A stretch of 46,075 nt of DNA, from contig DATIXI010000004.1 of the NCBI GenBank assembly GCA_035518635.1, forward strand, positions 1 through 46,075. The letters run 5' to 3'. Both the position numbers and the translations under genes were made by a program. The notes under the pieces are model-generated. The model did not search any database. It saw nothing but the letters and a program-made list of their open reading frames with translations, and was not told the origin of the DNA. This DNA is from AC-32 sp035518635 (lineage in GTDB: Bacteria; Actinomycetota; Thermoleophilia; Gaiellales; Gaiellaceae). Positions 17,187-26,863 of the stretch are shown here, piece by piece. Within the stretch, counting starts at the first letter, position 1; each line of letters starts with the position of its first letter.

Positions 17187-17309
17187 CACGGCCGGGGTCT
17201 GACCCCAAGACACGGCCCCACCGGCCACGACACGCCAAGCTTGCTCCCGAGCCGACCCTGACTGCTCCATGCCGAATGTCCGTCGGAGGCACGGCCGGGG
17301 TCCGACCCC
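17187..17309. repeat. Pair of 20-base direct repeats, each with an internal palindrome
   Basis: CACGGCCGGGGTCTGACCCC (17187-17206) and CACGGCCGGGGTCCGACCCC (17290-17309) differ at one base. Each contains GGGGTC-Y-GACCCC, a perfect hexamer inverted repeat. They flank the spacer between prfB and the 100-residue unknown gene and resemble REP-type intergenic palindromes. There is no T-run after either, so they are not obvious terminators. Confidence 0.7.
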
Positions 17310-17326
17310 GGAGGGGACGAGCACAG

Positions 17327-17629
17327 CTACTGGGCAGGCGTCAGGTGCGCCGCGACGACTGCGCTTCGCTCGTAGGCGGCGTTGTCGCCGGGCGAGTCCG
17401 TGTGGGCGTGCAGGCCGCATGTGAACCGCATCGGGTCGGGCTCGCTCGTGCCGAGACTGACGCGGACCGCGCGCCGGCGGGAGCCGAGCTCGACAGAGGT
17501 CTTGGCAAGTCCACTGCCGGTTGTCCCCTCCGGCCAACCACAGAACGCGTCCAGCGGCCCGGCGCGCAGGACGCGTTGACGGGTCGCCTCGGACGCATCG
17601 GGAAAGCGAACGGTCACGGCGAGCCGCAT
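17327..17629 (-). CDS. Small protein of unknown function
   Basis: A 100-residue frame from ATG 17629 (MRLAVTVRFPDASEATRQRV) to a TAG at 17327. I do not recognise a family. It has no membrane segment; the middle is rich in Ser, Gly and Thr and includes TCGLHAHTDSP. It lies between secA and prfB on their strand, 56 bases after secA. A reading frame on the opposite strand overlaps part of it. It may be a lineage-specific gene or spurious; the methionine start and plausible composition favour a weak gene call. Confidence 0.42.
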   Translation of the reverse strand: MRLAVTVRFPDASEATRQRVLRAGPLDAFCGWPEGTTGSGLAKTSVELGSRRRAVRVSLGTSEPDPMRFTCGLHAHTDSPGDNAAYERSAVVAAHLTPAQ

Positions 17630-17685
17630 GAGCCGAGAATAGGCCGCGGCCCTGTCGGCGGACCTCGGGCTCGAGCGCCTGTGGC

Positions 17686-20394
<2,709 letters not shown>

Positions 20395-20442
20395 CGGGTC
20401 TAGGGTAGCGGGTCGCACGCGGGCCTCGGGTCGGCGCCCCGG

Positions 20443-21072
20443 CTAGAGCAGATCGATCTCGACCTCCCAGAGCGTCTCGTCGACGCGCTCGGCGCGGGCG
20501 ACGTACGCGGCGCCCTCGCGCTCTGCCAGGCGCTCGAGCTCGGGGATCCTTGCCGCAATCGACTCGCCGTCGACGACGAGCGTGCGCTCGTCCCCGTTCA
20601 CGGCCAGCTCGATGCGGTCGCCGGGCGCGTCGAGCTCGGCGATCCGGACGCGGCGGGCAGCGACGGCCCACACGTCGTCCTCGCGGCGCACGGCCTCTGC
20701 ACGGTACGGCGGTTCGATGTTCGCCTCGATTGCCTCTGCGAGTGGGACGAGCGCGCCGTCGGGCTCGTCCTCGTCCACGACGAGCTCGCCGTTCGGAAGC
20801 GCCACGAAATGCACCTCGTCGCCTCTGAGGCCGGTCGCCTCGACCGAGTCGACGGTGTCCCAGCGCCGGGGTCGCGGAACGCCGTGGAGACCGGTGACGC
20901 CCCAGCGCGGGCCTAAGTCGACCGGCTCCTGCTCGGGTGCTCGTGTCGGTTCGGGCTCGACGGCCGGGGCCGGGCCGAGCGGCGTCTCTGTGGCGGATTC
21001 CGAGTCCGGGTCGAGCTCGAGGCCGGCCTCACGCGCGAGCTTCCGGTGGAGCGGCTCGCGCCGGAAGATCAC
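20443..21072 (-). CDS. Unrecognised acidic protein coupled to hpf
   Basis: 209 residues from a GTG at 21072 that overlaps the hpf stop as GTGA. The first about 55 residues are Pro/Glu-rich and probably disordered. The rest alternates beta-like acidic segments: EVHFVALPNGELVVDEDEPDG, then WAVAARRVRIAELDAPGDRIELAV and a C-terminal ERVDETLWEVEIDLL. No catalytic motif, signal peptide or membrane helix is evident and I do not recognise the family. Overlap with hpf upstream and the 48-base gap to secA imply co-transcription with both. Confidence 0.8.
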   Translation of the reverse strand: MIFRREPLHRKLAREAGLELDPDSESATETPLGPAPAVEPEPTRAPEQEPVDLGPRWGVTGLHGVPRPRRWDTVDSVEATGLRGDEVHFVALPNGELVVDEDEPDGALVPLAEAIEANIEPPYRAEAVRREDDVWAVAARRVRIAELDAPGDRIELAVNGDERTLVVDGESIAARIPELERLAEREGAAYVARAERVDETLWEVEIDLL

Positions 21073-21611
21073 TGCGGCTCGATCAGCCCGTAGTCGCCGT
21101 CGCGGCGGCGGTAGACGACGTTCGCCTCACCCGACTCGGCGTTGCGGAAGACGAAGAAGTCGTGCCCGATCAGCTCGAGCTGCAGCACGGCCTCCTCCGG
21201 GCTCATCGGCTTGACCGCGAACTGCTTGGTCTTGACGATCAGCGGGCTCTCCTCGTCCCGGAGGACGGGAGTCGCCTCGAGCGCGGAGTCGTTGGCGCGG
21301 GCGGCCTTGCGCCGACGGTCGCGGCCCTGGCGGCGGTAGCGGGTGACCTGGCGCTCGAGCTTCTCGACCAGCTGGTCGATCGACGCCCGCATGTCCGACG
21401 AGGCCTCGCGCGCCCGGAGCACAGGGCCCTTCGTCCAGATGGTCGCCTCGGCGACCTTGTTCTCCGCGATGGACGGGTTCCTCTCCAGCGCGAGCTCGAG
21501 CTCGATCCGCGGGTCCTTGAGCTGGCGCTCGAGCTTCCCCAGCTTCTCCTCCGCGTAGCTCCGGATCGAATCGCTGACCTCGAGGTTCCTGCCCTTGACC
21601 TGGAACTGCAT
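21069..21611 (-). CDS. hpf: Long-form ribosome hibernation promoting factor
   Basis: 180 residues, the long HPF form. The N-terminal RaiA/S30AE domain (about 1-100: QFQVKGRNLEVSDSIRSYAEEKL, conserved basic residues around TRYRRQGRDRRR) binds the 30S subunit. A linker leads to a C-terminal dimerisation domain (about 120-180: IVKTKQFAVKPMSPEEAV then LELIGHDFFVFRN) that joins two ribosomes as 100S dimers in resting cells. ATG 21611 is preceded by AGGAGAG. The gene lies between comFC and the 209-residue gene; hpf-secA-prfB is a conserved order in many Gram-positive bacteria. Confidence 0.96.
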   Translation of the reverse strand: MQFQVKGRNLEVSDSIRSYAEEKLGKLERQLKDPRIELELALERNPSIAENKVAEATIWTKGPVLRAREASSDMRASIDQLVEKLERQVTRYRRQGRDRRRKAARANDSALEATPVLRDEESPLIVKTKQFAVKPMSPEEAVLQLELIGHDFFVFRNAESGEANVVYRRRDGDYGLIEPQ

Positions 21612-21645
21612 CGGTCTCTCCTTCGACGCCGGTTGGCCACGGAAT

Positions 21646-22308
21646 CTAACGGACGACCCGCGCGAACGTCACGACCTCGACGTGCCGGGCGCCGCCCTTG
21701 CGGAGGGCGGACGCGGCCGCCGCGACGGTTGCTCCGCTCGTGTACACGTCGTCCACGAGCGCAACACGGGGCGGCGCCTTGGACGCAGGGTGAAACGCGC
21801 CGGCGACGTTTCGCCGGCGTTCGGGCAGCGTCAGGCCCCGCTGGTGCCGAACCGAGCGCGTTCTCCCGACGAGTGGCCGGACTGGAAGCTCCCAGAGTGC
21901 GCCGAGATCGAGCGCCAGGCGTTCCGCCGGGTGGTGCCCGCGCGTCAGCACCCGCTCTCGGTCAGGGGGAACGAACGTCAGCACGGCCGCGCCAGGCGCC
22001 GGAAGCGCTTCCGCGACGAGCAGCGCCACTTCGCCGGCCAGACGGCGCAGCCCCCGCTCCTTCCAGGCCGCGACCACGCGGCGTACGCGCTCGTCGTACT
22101 CGACCGCCGCACGCGCGGACCCGAACGCCAGTCGGCGGCCCGAGCACTCCCGGCAGCGCCCCACGGGCCAGGCGGTGGGAGCGCCACAGCGCTCGCAGAG
22201 CGGCGGTCGCAGCCGCGGCAGAGCATCCCGGCAAGCCGTGCACAGCTGCTCTCCGCCCACTCCGCACACGACGCAGCGAGCCGGCAGCAAGAGATCCAGA
22301 AGTCTCAC
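21646..22308 (-). CDS. comFC: ComF family phosphoribosyltransferase-like protein
   Basis: 220 residues. The N-terminus has four paired cysteine motifs (ARCVVCG, LCTAC, LCERCG, RCRECSG) expected to bind zinc. The C-terminal part is a type I phosphoribosyltransferase-like domain with the PRPP loop RVALVDDVYTSGATV and the HQRGLTLPERRRNV segment typical of ComFC/GntX. ComFC is needed for DNA uptake in naturally competent bacteria, but the family is widespread outside competence. The start is a GTG at 22306-22308 with GGAGGTGAGG upstream. It precedes hpf by 34 bases. Confidence 0.9.
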   Translation of the reverse strand: MRLLDLLLPARCVVCGVGGEQLCTACRDALPRLRPPLCERCGAPTAWPVGRCRECSGRRLAFGSARAAVEYDERVRRVVAAWKERGLRRLAGEVALLVAEALPAPGAAVLTFVPPDRERVLTRGHHPAERLALDLGALWELPVRPLVGRTRSVRHQRGLTLPERRRNVAGAFHPASKAPPRVALVDDVYTSGATVAAAASALRKGGARHVEVVTFARVVR

Positions 22309-22388
22309 CTCACACCGTCCTCACCTCCTCCGGCGAGGGTACGGCTCAACCCGTCACGCGTGTGTTACGGACATGTGACGAATGCGTG

Positions 22389-23141
22389 TCAGCTGTCGGA
22401 GCCGGCCACGTCGCCCGAACCGCCGAAGGCGCGGTCGGCCTCGGCCAGGGTCTCGGGTGTCCCGATGTCGAGCCACCGGCCCGGCACGGGCCACGCGTAG
22501 ACGACCGTCCGCTGATAGAGCCACCCGACGAAGCGGCCCGGCTGGTCAGGGTTGTTGCCCTCCGCCAGGTACTCGGCCACGAGGGGCAGCGTCGCGCGCG
22601 GATAGAAGTAGAGGGCAATGCCCGCCAGGGTCGTCGTCGGCCGCTCCGGCTTCTCCTCGAACGAGATGACGCGCGAATCCGCATCGAGGCCGATCGCGCT
22701 GTAGCGGCTGATCGCCGCGAGATCGTGTGTGTCGTAGACGGCCGTCACCGGTGCGCCGCGCTCCTGCCCGTAGCGGACGAACCCATCGAGCGGCTCCGTG
22801 AACAGATTGTCCCCCGCGACGACCACGAGATCGTCGTCCACCCCCTTCGTCGTGATCACGAGGTCGAGATCGCCGATCGCGCCGAGCCGGTCGTCATCGC
22901 TGGTCGTGCCGTCGTCGACCACCTCGATCGGCGCGTCCTCCGACTCCGCCCATTCAAGAAAATGCCGTGTGAACTTCGCGTTCGTGACGATGTAGACCGT
23001 GTCGAGCTCGGCGAGCGGGAGCCGCTCGAGCAGGTGGGACAGGATCGGCCGGCCTCCCACCTCGAGCAGAGGCTTCGGCCGGTCGAGCGTCAGCGGATAG
23101 AGCCGCGTCGCGTACCCCGCCGCGAGGATGACCGCCTTCAC
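22389..23141 (-). CDS. Sugar-phosphate nucleotidyltransferase
   Basis: 250 residues with the nucleotidyltransferase fold: LAAGYATRLYPLTLDRPKPL at the N-terminus is the NTP-binding signature, and VVVAGDNLF marks the metal-binding aspartate. EEKPERPTTTLAGIALYFY and GRWLDIGTPE are sugar-phosphate-site motifs as in RmlA and mannose-1-phosphate guanylyltransferases. No hexapeptide repeat is present, so it is a single-domain enzyme. The ATG overlaps the mtnA stop by four bases. The sugar and nucleotide cannot be told from the sequence. Confidence 0.9.
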   Translation of the reverse strand: MKAVILAAGYATRLYPLTLDRPKPLLEVGGRPILSHLLERLPLAELDTVYIVTNAKFTRHFLEWAESEDAPIEVVDDGTTSDDDRLGAIGDLDLVITTKGVDDDLVVVAGDNLFTEPLDGFVRYGQERGAPVTAVYDTHDLAAISRYSAIGLDADSRVISFEEKPERPTTTLAGIALYFYPRATLPLVAEYLAEGNNPDQPGRFVGWLYQRTVVYAWPVPGRWLDIGTPETLAEADRAFGGSGDVAGSDS

Positions 23142-24094
23142 GCGGGCACCGCTCGACTCGCGAGGCTCACGGCGTACGGAGGACGGTTGACGCCGAGCTC
23201 GGTCACGATCGCCGAGATCAGCTCGGCCGGAGTGACGTCGAACGCCGGATTCCGGGCGGGAAAGCGCGAAGAGACCTCTGCCGGATCGCGCTCCTCGATC
23301 GGGATCTCGGCCCCGTTCGGCGTCTCGAGGTCGACCGTGGACGTCGGGGCGACGACGGTGAACGGCACCTCGTGCCGCGCCGAGAGCACCGCCAGCGGAT
23401 ACGTCCCGATCTTGTTCGCCGTGTCACCGTTCGCGGCGATCCGGTCGGCGCCGACCAGCACGCAATCGACCTCGCCGGCTGCCAGCAGGTACCCGGCCGC
23501 GGAATCCGCGATCACCGTGTGCGGGACGCCCGCAGCCTCGAGCTCCCACGCAGTCAGGCGTGCGCCCTGGAGCAGGGGCCTCGTCTCGCCGACGAACACG
23601 TGGCGGACGAGGCCCCGAGACCACGCCTCCAGCAGCGCTCCGAGCGCGGTGCCCTGGCCACCAGTGGCCAGGCCGCCCGTGTTGCAGTGCGTGAGCGCGC
23701 GGCTCCCCTCGGCGATCAGTCCCGCGGCGTGCGCGCTCATCTGGCGGCAGCGCTCGACCTCCTCTGCGTGCAGCTCCCGGGCTCGCTCGGCGGGATCCGA
23801 GGCTGCACGGACCTCACGCAGCGCCCAGGCCAGGTTGGCCGCGGTCGGTCGCGCCGTCTCGAGCTCCGCGGCGGCCGCGTCGAGATCCTCGCCACGGGCC
23901 GCCGCGACCGCGTACCCGTACGCGGCCGCGATCCCGATCGCCGGGGCCCCGCGCACCGCGAGCACCCGGATCGCGTCCGCCACTTCCCGCGAAGAGCGGC
24001 AGACCAGCTCGACCTCCTCGTCCGGAAGCCGACGCTGGTCGAGCAGCACGACCCGGTCGTCCTCGAGCCGCAGGATTCGCTCAGGCTCCAGCAC
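23138..24094 (-). CDS. mtnA: S-methyl-5-thioribose-1-phosphate isomerase
   Basis: 318 residues, matching MtnA of the methionine salvage pathway, which isomerises methylthioribose-1-phosphate to methylthioribulose-1-phosphate. Motifs are VRGAPAIGIAAAYG at the substrate phosphate site, THCNTGGLATGGQGTALG with the catalytic cysteine, and GADRIAANGDTANKIGTYP with the catalytic aspartate. These distinguish MtnA from the related eIF2B subunits. It lies 42 bases after ahcY and overlaps the nucleotidyltransferase. Other salvage genes are not in the window. Confidence 0.94.
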   Translation of the reverse strand: MLEPERILRLEDDRVVLLDQRRLPDEEVELVCRSSREVADAIRVLAVRGAPAIGIAAAYGYAVAAARGEDLDAAAAELETARPTAANLAWALREVRAASDPAERARELHAEEVERCRQMSAHAAGLIAEGSRALTHCNTGGLATGGQGTALGALLEAWSRGLVRHVFVGETRPLLQGARLTAWELEAAGVPHTVIADSAAGYLLAAGEVDCVLVGADRIAANGDTANKIGTYPLAVLSARHEVPFTVVAPTSTVDLETPNGAEIPIEERDPAEVSSRFPARNPAFDVTPAELISAIVTELGVNRPPYAVSLASRAVPA

Positions 24095-24136
24095 GCGCCT
24101 GACTGTAGCCCGACCGGCCGGGCCGCTCCGGATCGA

Positions 24137-25405
24137 CTAGGTGCCCTCGTCCCAGGAGGCGAGGTACTTGGCCTGCTCCTCGGTGAGCTGGTCGACCGCC
24201 ACGCCCATCGTCGCGAGCTTGAGCCGCGCGATCTCCTGGTCGATCTCCTCGGGCACCGGGTAGACCTTGCGCTCGAGGCTCGCCGCGTTCGCGACCATGT
24301 ACTCGGCCGAGAGCGCCTGGTTTGCGAACGACATGTCCATCACCTGGGCGGGGTGCCCCTCGGCGGCGGCGAGGTTCACGAGCCTGCCGTCCGCGATCAG
24401 GTAGATGCGGCGACCGTCCTCGAGCTGGAACTCGTCCACGAGCTGGCGCAGCGTGCGGGTCTCAGTGGCGAGCGAGCGCAGAGCCGGGATGTCGATCTCG
24501 ACGTTGAAGTGACCCGTGTTGGCGAGCACGGCGCCGTCCTTCATGCGCTCCATGTGCTCGCGCCTGATCACTGACTTGTCGCCGGTGGCGGTGACGAAGA
24601 TGTCTCCGACCTCGGCGGCCCTGTCCATCGGCAGCACCTCGTAGCCGTCCATCGCGGCCTCGAGCGCTCGCAGCGGGTCGACCTCCGTGACGATCACTTG
24701 CGCGCCCATGCCCTTCGCCCGCAGCGCGACGCCTCGGCCGCACCAACCGTAGCCGGCGACGACGAACTTGCGCCCCGCGAGCAGGATGTTGGTCGCGCGG
24801 ATGATCCCGTCGATCGTCGACTGGCCCGTGCCGTAGCGGTTGTCGAAGAAGTGCTTCGTCTTGGCGTCGTTGACAGCAACGACGGGGAAACCGAGCGCGC
24901 CGTCGCGCTCGAGCGCCCGGAGGCGGATCACGCCGGTGGTCGTCTCCTCCGTGCCCCCGATGATGTCGCCGAGCTGCTCGCGCCGGTGCGCGTGCAGGAC
25001 GCCGATCACGTCGGCTCCGTCGTCCATCGTCAGTTGCGGTTTGTGGTCGACAGCGGCCTCGATGTGACGGTAATAGGTGTCGTTGTCCTCGCCCTTGATC
25101 GCGAACGTCGAGATGTCGTACTCGTCGACGAGCGCCGCGGCGACGTCGTCCTGGGTCGAGAGGGGGTTCGACGCGCACAGGACGACGTCGGCGCCCCCGT
25201 CCTTGAGCGTCCGCATCAGGTTCGCGGTCTCGCTCGTCACGTGGAGGCAGGCCGAGATCCGGGAGCCGGAGAGCGGCTGCTCGCGCTCGAAGCGGTCGCG
25301 GATCATGGCCAGAACCGGCATTTGCCGGTCAGCCCACTCGATCCGGCTCAGGCCCTCTCCCGCGAGCGCCAGGTCCTTTACGTCGTGTCGTCGTGTCGTC
25401 GCCAT
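24137..25405 (-). CDS. ahcY: Adenosylhomocysteinase
   Basis: 422 residues. It hydrolyses S-adenosylhomocysteine to adenosine and homocysteine using bound NAD+. The substrate region CLHVTSETANLMRTL, the catalytic stretch VNDAKTKHFFDNRYGTGQS, and the NAD-binding VVAGYGWCGRGVA are conserved. It is the short form found in archaea and many thermophiles, lacking the about 40-residue insertion of eukaryotic enzymes. ATG 25405 has AGAGGA upstream. The MerR-type gene ends 25 bases before it, so it is likely under that regulator. Confidence 0.96.
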   Translation of the reverse strand: MATTRRHDVKDLALAGEGLSRIEWADRQMPVLAMIRDRFEREQPLSGSRISACLHVTSETANLMRTLKDGGADVVLCASNPLSTQDDVAAALVDEYDISTFAIKGEDNDTYYRHIEAAVDHKPQLTMDDGADVIGVLHAHRREQLGDIIGGTEETTTGVIRLRALERDGALGFPVVAVNDAKTKHFFDNRYGTGQSTIDGIIRATNILLAGRKFVVAGYGWCGRGVALRAKGMGAQVIVTEVDPLRALEAAMDGYEVLPMDRAAEVGDIFVTATGDKSVIRREHMERMKDGAVLANTGHFNVEIDIPALRSLATETRTLRQLVDEFQLEDGRRIYLIADGRLVNLAAAEGHPAQVMDMSFANQALSAEYMVANAASLERKVYPVPEEIDQEIARLKLATMGVAVDQLTEEQAKYLASWDEGT

Positions 25406-25430
25406 GCGTTCGGTCCTCTCGGTTGCGGTT

Positions 25431-25754
25431 TCAGGCGGCGAGAAGCCGCTCGTGCTTGCGCTGCTCCCAGTCGAGCGCGGAGAGCTCGACGCCCGCGAGC
25501 CAGCTGTCGACGGCAGCCCGCAGGTCGGGCTCGCGGCGCAGCCTCGCCGCGAATGCCATCTCCGTCAGCTCCACGCGGAAGCGGCGGCGAAGCTCGCGCA
25601 GCGACCGGAGCTGGTTCAGCTCGAGCAGGCCGTAGAGGCGGTAGCCGCCGGCGCTGCGCACCGGGACGACGAGACCCACGCGTTCGAGGTAGCGGAGCAT
25701 CCGCGGCGACCAGCCGGTCTGTGTCGCGGCGTCTCCGACGGTAACTCCGGTCAT
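25431..25754 (-). CDS. MerR-family transcriptional regulator
   Basis: 107 residues. The N-terminal winged helix-turn-helix is MerR-type: VGDAATQTGWSPRMLRYLERVGLV then SAGGYRLYGLLELNQLRSL. The C-terminal part is a short helical segment without recognisable effector cysteines. It is upstream of ahcY in the same orientation with a small gap, and an 18-base inverted repeat sits about 10 bases upstream of its start. Control of the ahcY-mtnA operon, and of its own gene, is the likely role (inference). Confidence 0.88.
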   Translation of the reverse strand: MTGVTVGDAATQTGWSPRMLRYLERVGLVVPVRSAGGYRLYGLLELNQLRSLRELRRRFRVELTEMAFAARLRREPDLRAAVDSWLAGVELSALDWEQRKHERLLAA

Positions 25755-25764
25755 TCCGCAGACC

Positions 25765-25782
25765 TTAACACACTTGTGTCAA
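25765..25782. promoter_or_regulatory. Inverted repeat, probable MerR-type operator
   Basis: TTAACACACTTGTGTCAA: arms TTAACACA and TTGACACA (as its complement) match at seven of eight positions around a two-base centre. It lies between the cupin stop (which it overlaps) and the MerR start, next to the AAGG ribosome site. Position and symmetry suggest autoregulation; this is not proven. Confidence 0.6.
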
Positions 25783-26165
25783 TCGCGGCCGTACCGGTCT
25801 TCCAGCCGGACGACGTCGTCGAGCTCCGGCGTCGAGACCTCGAAGATGGTCGTGTCCTCCAGCGCCGTCAGCCGGTGCACGGTCCCGGGCCGGAAGCGGA
25901 ACGAGGCGCCCGGGCCGATCACCTCGCTCACAAGCTCGTCCTCGTCGTGCAAGCCGAGCTCGAGCTCGGCGTGGCCCTCGAGCACGTACCACGACTCGTC
26001 CTTCTCCCTGTGGTACTGGAGGCTGAGCGACTCGCCCGCTCTGACGACGAGCAGCTTGCCGACGTAGCTCTCGGCGACCGCGAAGATCAGCTCGTGGCCC
26101 CAGGGCTTGTCCACACGCTGCTGCTCCGACGCGAAACGCCCGACGCCGCCGTCGACGGAGCCCAC
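25779..26165 (-). CDS. Cupin-domain phosphomannose-isomerase-type protein
   Basis: 128 residues of a single cupin barrel: KPWGHELIFAVAESYVGKLL, then LSLQYHREKDESWYVLEG and GTVHRLTALEDTTIFEVST, with His/Glu/His positions for a metal site. The pattern follows the C-terminal cupin of type II phosphomannose isomerases and free-standing homologues. GTG 26165, two bases after the nucleotidyltransferase stop, is chosen because the upstream frame is arginine-rich shadow. The neighbour is a sugar nucleotidyltransferase, which fits an activated-mannose or related step, but the substrate is unproven. Confidence 0.86.
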   Translation of the reverse strand: MGSVDGGVGRFASEQQRVDKPWGHELIFAVAESYVGKLLVVRAGESLSLQYHREKDESWYVLEGHAELELGLHDEDELVSEVIGPGASFRFRPGTVHRLTALEDTTIFEVSTPELDDVVRLEDRYGRD

Positions 26166-26167
26166 GC

Positions 26168-26863
26168 CTAGGCCTTCACCGGCCAGCCGGGGTTGGCGGC
26201 GAGATGCTCCTCGGCGACACGGAGGTCCTTCGGCGTGTTGACGGTCAGCCACATGCCCTCGTGCCGGTGGGCGCGCAGGCGGCCCTCGACGGCGAGCTCG
26301 GGAAACATCGTCGTCTCGTGGTCGCCGCGCTCGGGCAGCCGCGCGAGCGCCTCCTCGCCGAGCGCATAGACCCCGCAGCTGACCCACTCCTCGAGGCGGG
26401 GCGCCTCCCGGAACCCCGTGACGACGTCGCCGTCGAGCGCGACGACTCCGAACGGCGACTGGAGCGGCACGACAGTGATCGTCGCGGCGGCGCCGCCCGC
26501 CTTCTGCTCGTCGAGCAGCGCGTTCAGGTCGACGTCCACCAGCTCGTCGCCGTTCAGCGCGAGCACATCGCCGTCCTCCAGCCGCGCGGCGGCCGCAAAG
26601 CGGAGACCTCCACCCCGCCCGAGCGGCTCGGGCTCTCCGGCGGCGACGATCTCGGGGCCGAGGTTGCCGATCGCGGCCTCGAACGACGCCTCCTGTCCCG
26701 CGACGCAGCTCACGATCACGCGATCGACGCCCGCAGCCGCGAGCTGCTCGACCTGGTACGCCGCCAGCGGCCGCCCGCCGACCTCGACGAGCGCCTTCGG
26801 CAGGCCCTGCGCGGCCTCGCCGAGTCGCTCGGCCTTGCCGCCCGCCAGGATGATCGCTTCCAT
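26168..26863 (-). CDS. Sugar nucleotidyltransferase (second copy)
   Basis: 231 residues with the nucleotidyltransferase fold: MEAIILAGGKAERLGE at the N-terminus, PKALVEVGGRPL and LALNGDELVDVDL carrying the metal-binding aspartate. It is shorter than RmlA and has no C-terminal hexapeptide domain. The ATG at 26863 overlaps the stop of UDP-glucose dehydrogenase as ATGA. It differs clearly from the paralogue at 22389-23141. The cupin immediately follows. Specificity unknown; D-glycero-manno-heptose or mannose-type activation is possible. Confidence 0.88.
   Translation of the reverse strand: MEAIILAGGKAERLGEAAQGLPKALVEVGGRPLAAYQVEQLAAAGVDRVIVSCVAGQEASFEAAIGNLGPEIVAAGEPEPLGRGGGLRFAAAARLEDGDVLALNGDELVDVDLNALLDEQKAGGAAATITVVPLQSPFGVVALDGDVVTGFREAPRLEEWVSCGVYALGEEALARLPERGDHETTMFPELAVEGRLRAHRHEGMWLTVNTPKDLRVAEEHLAANPGWPVKA

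Noticed and set aside
17327..17629. Frameshifted N-terminal part of prfB or secA
   Set aside because: The sequence does not resemble either; prfB and secA are complete without it.
22352..22380. CGTCAC/GTGACG inverted repeat in the spacer before comFC
   Set aside because: Six-base arms 17 bases apart are expected by chance in GC-rich DNA; no further support.
25406..25764. SAH or SAM riboswitch upstream of ahcY
   Set aside because: The gap to the MerR gene is only 25 bases and the region before it is coding; there is no room for an aptamer.
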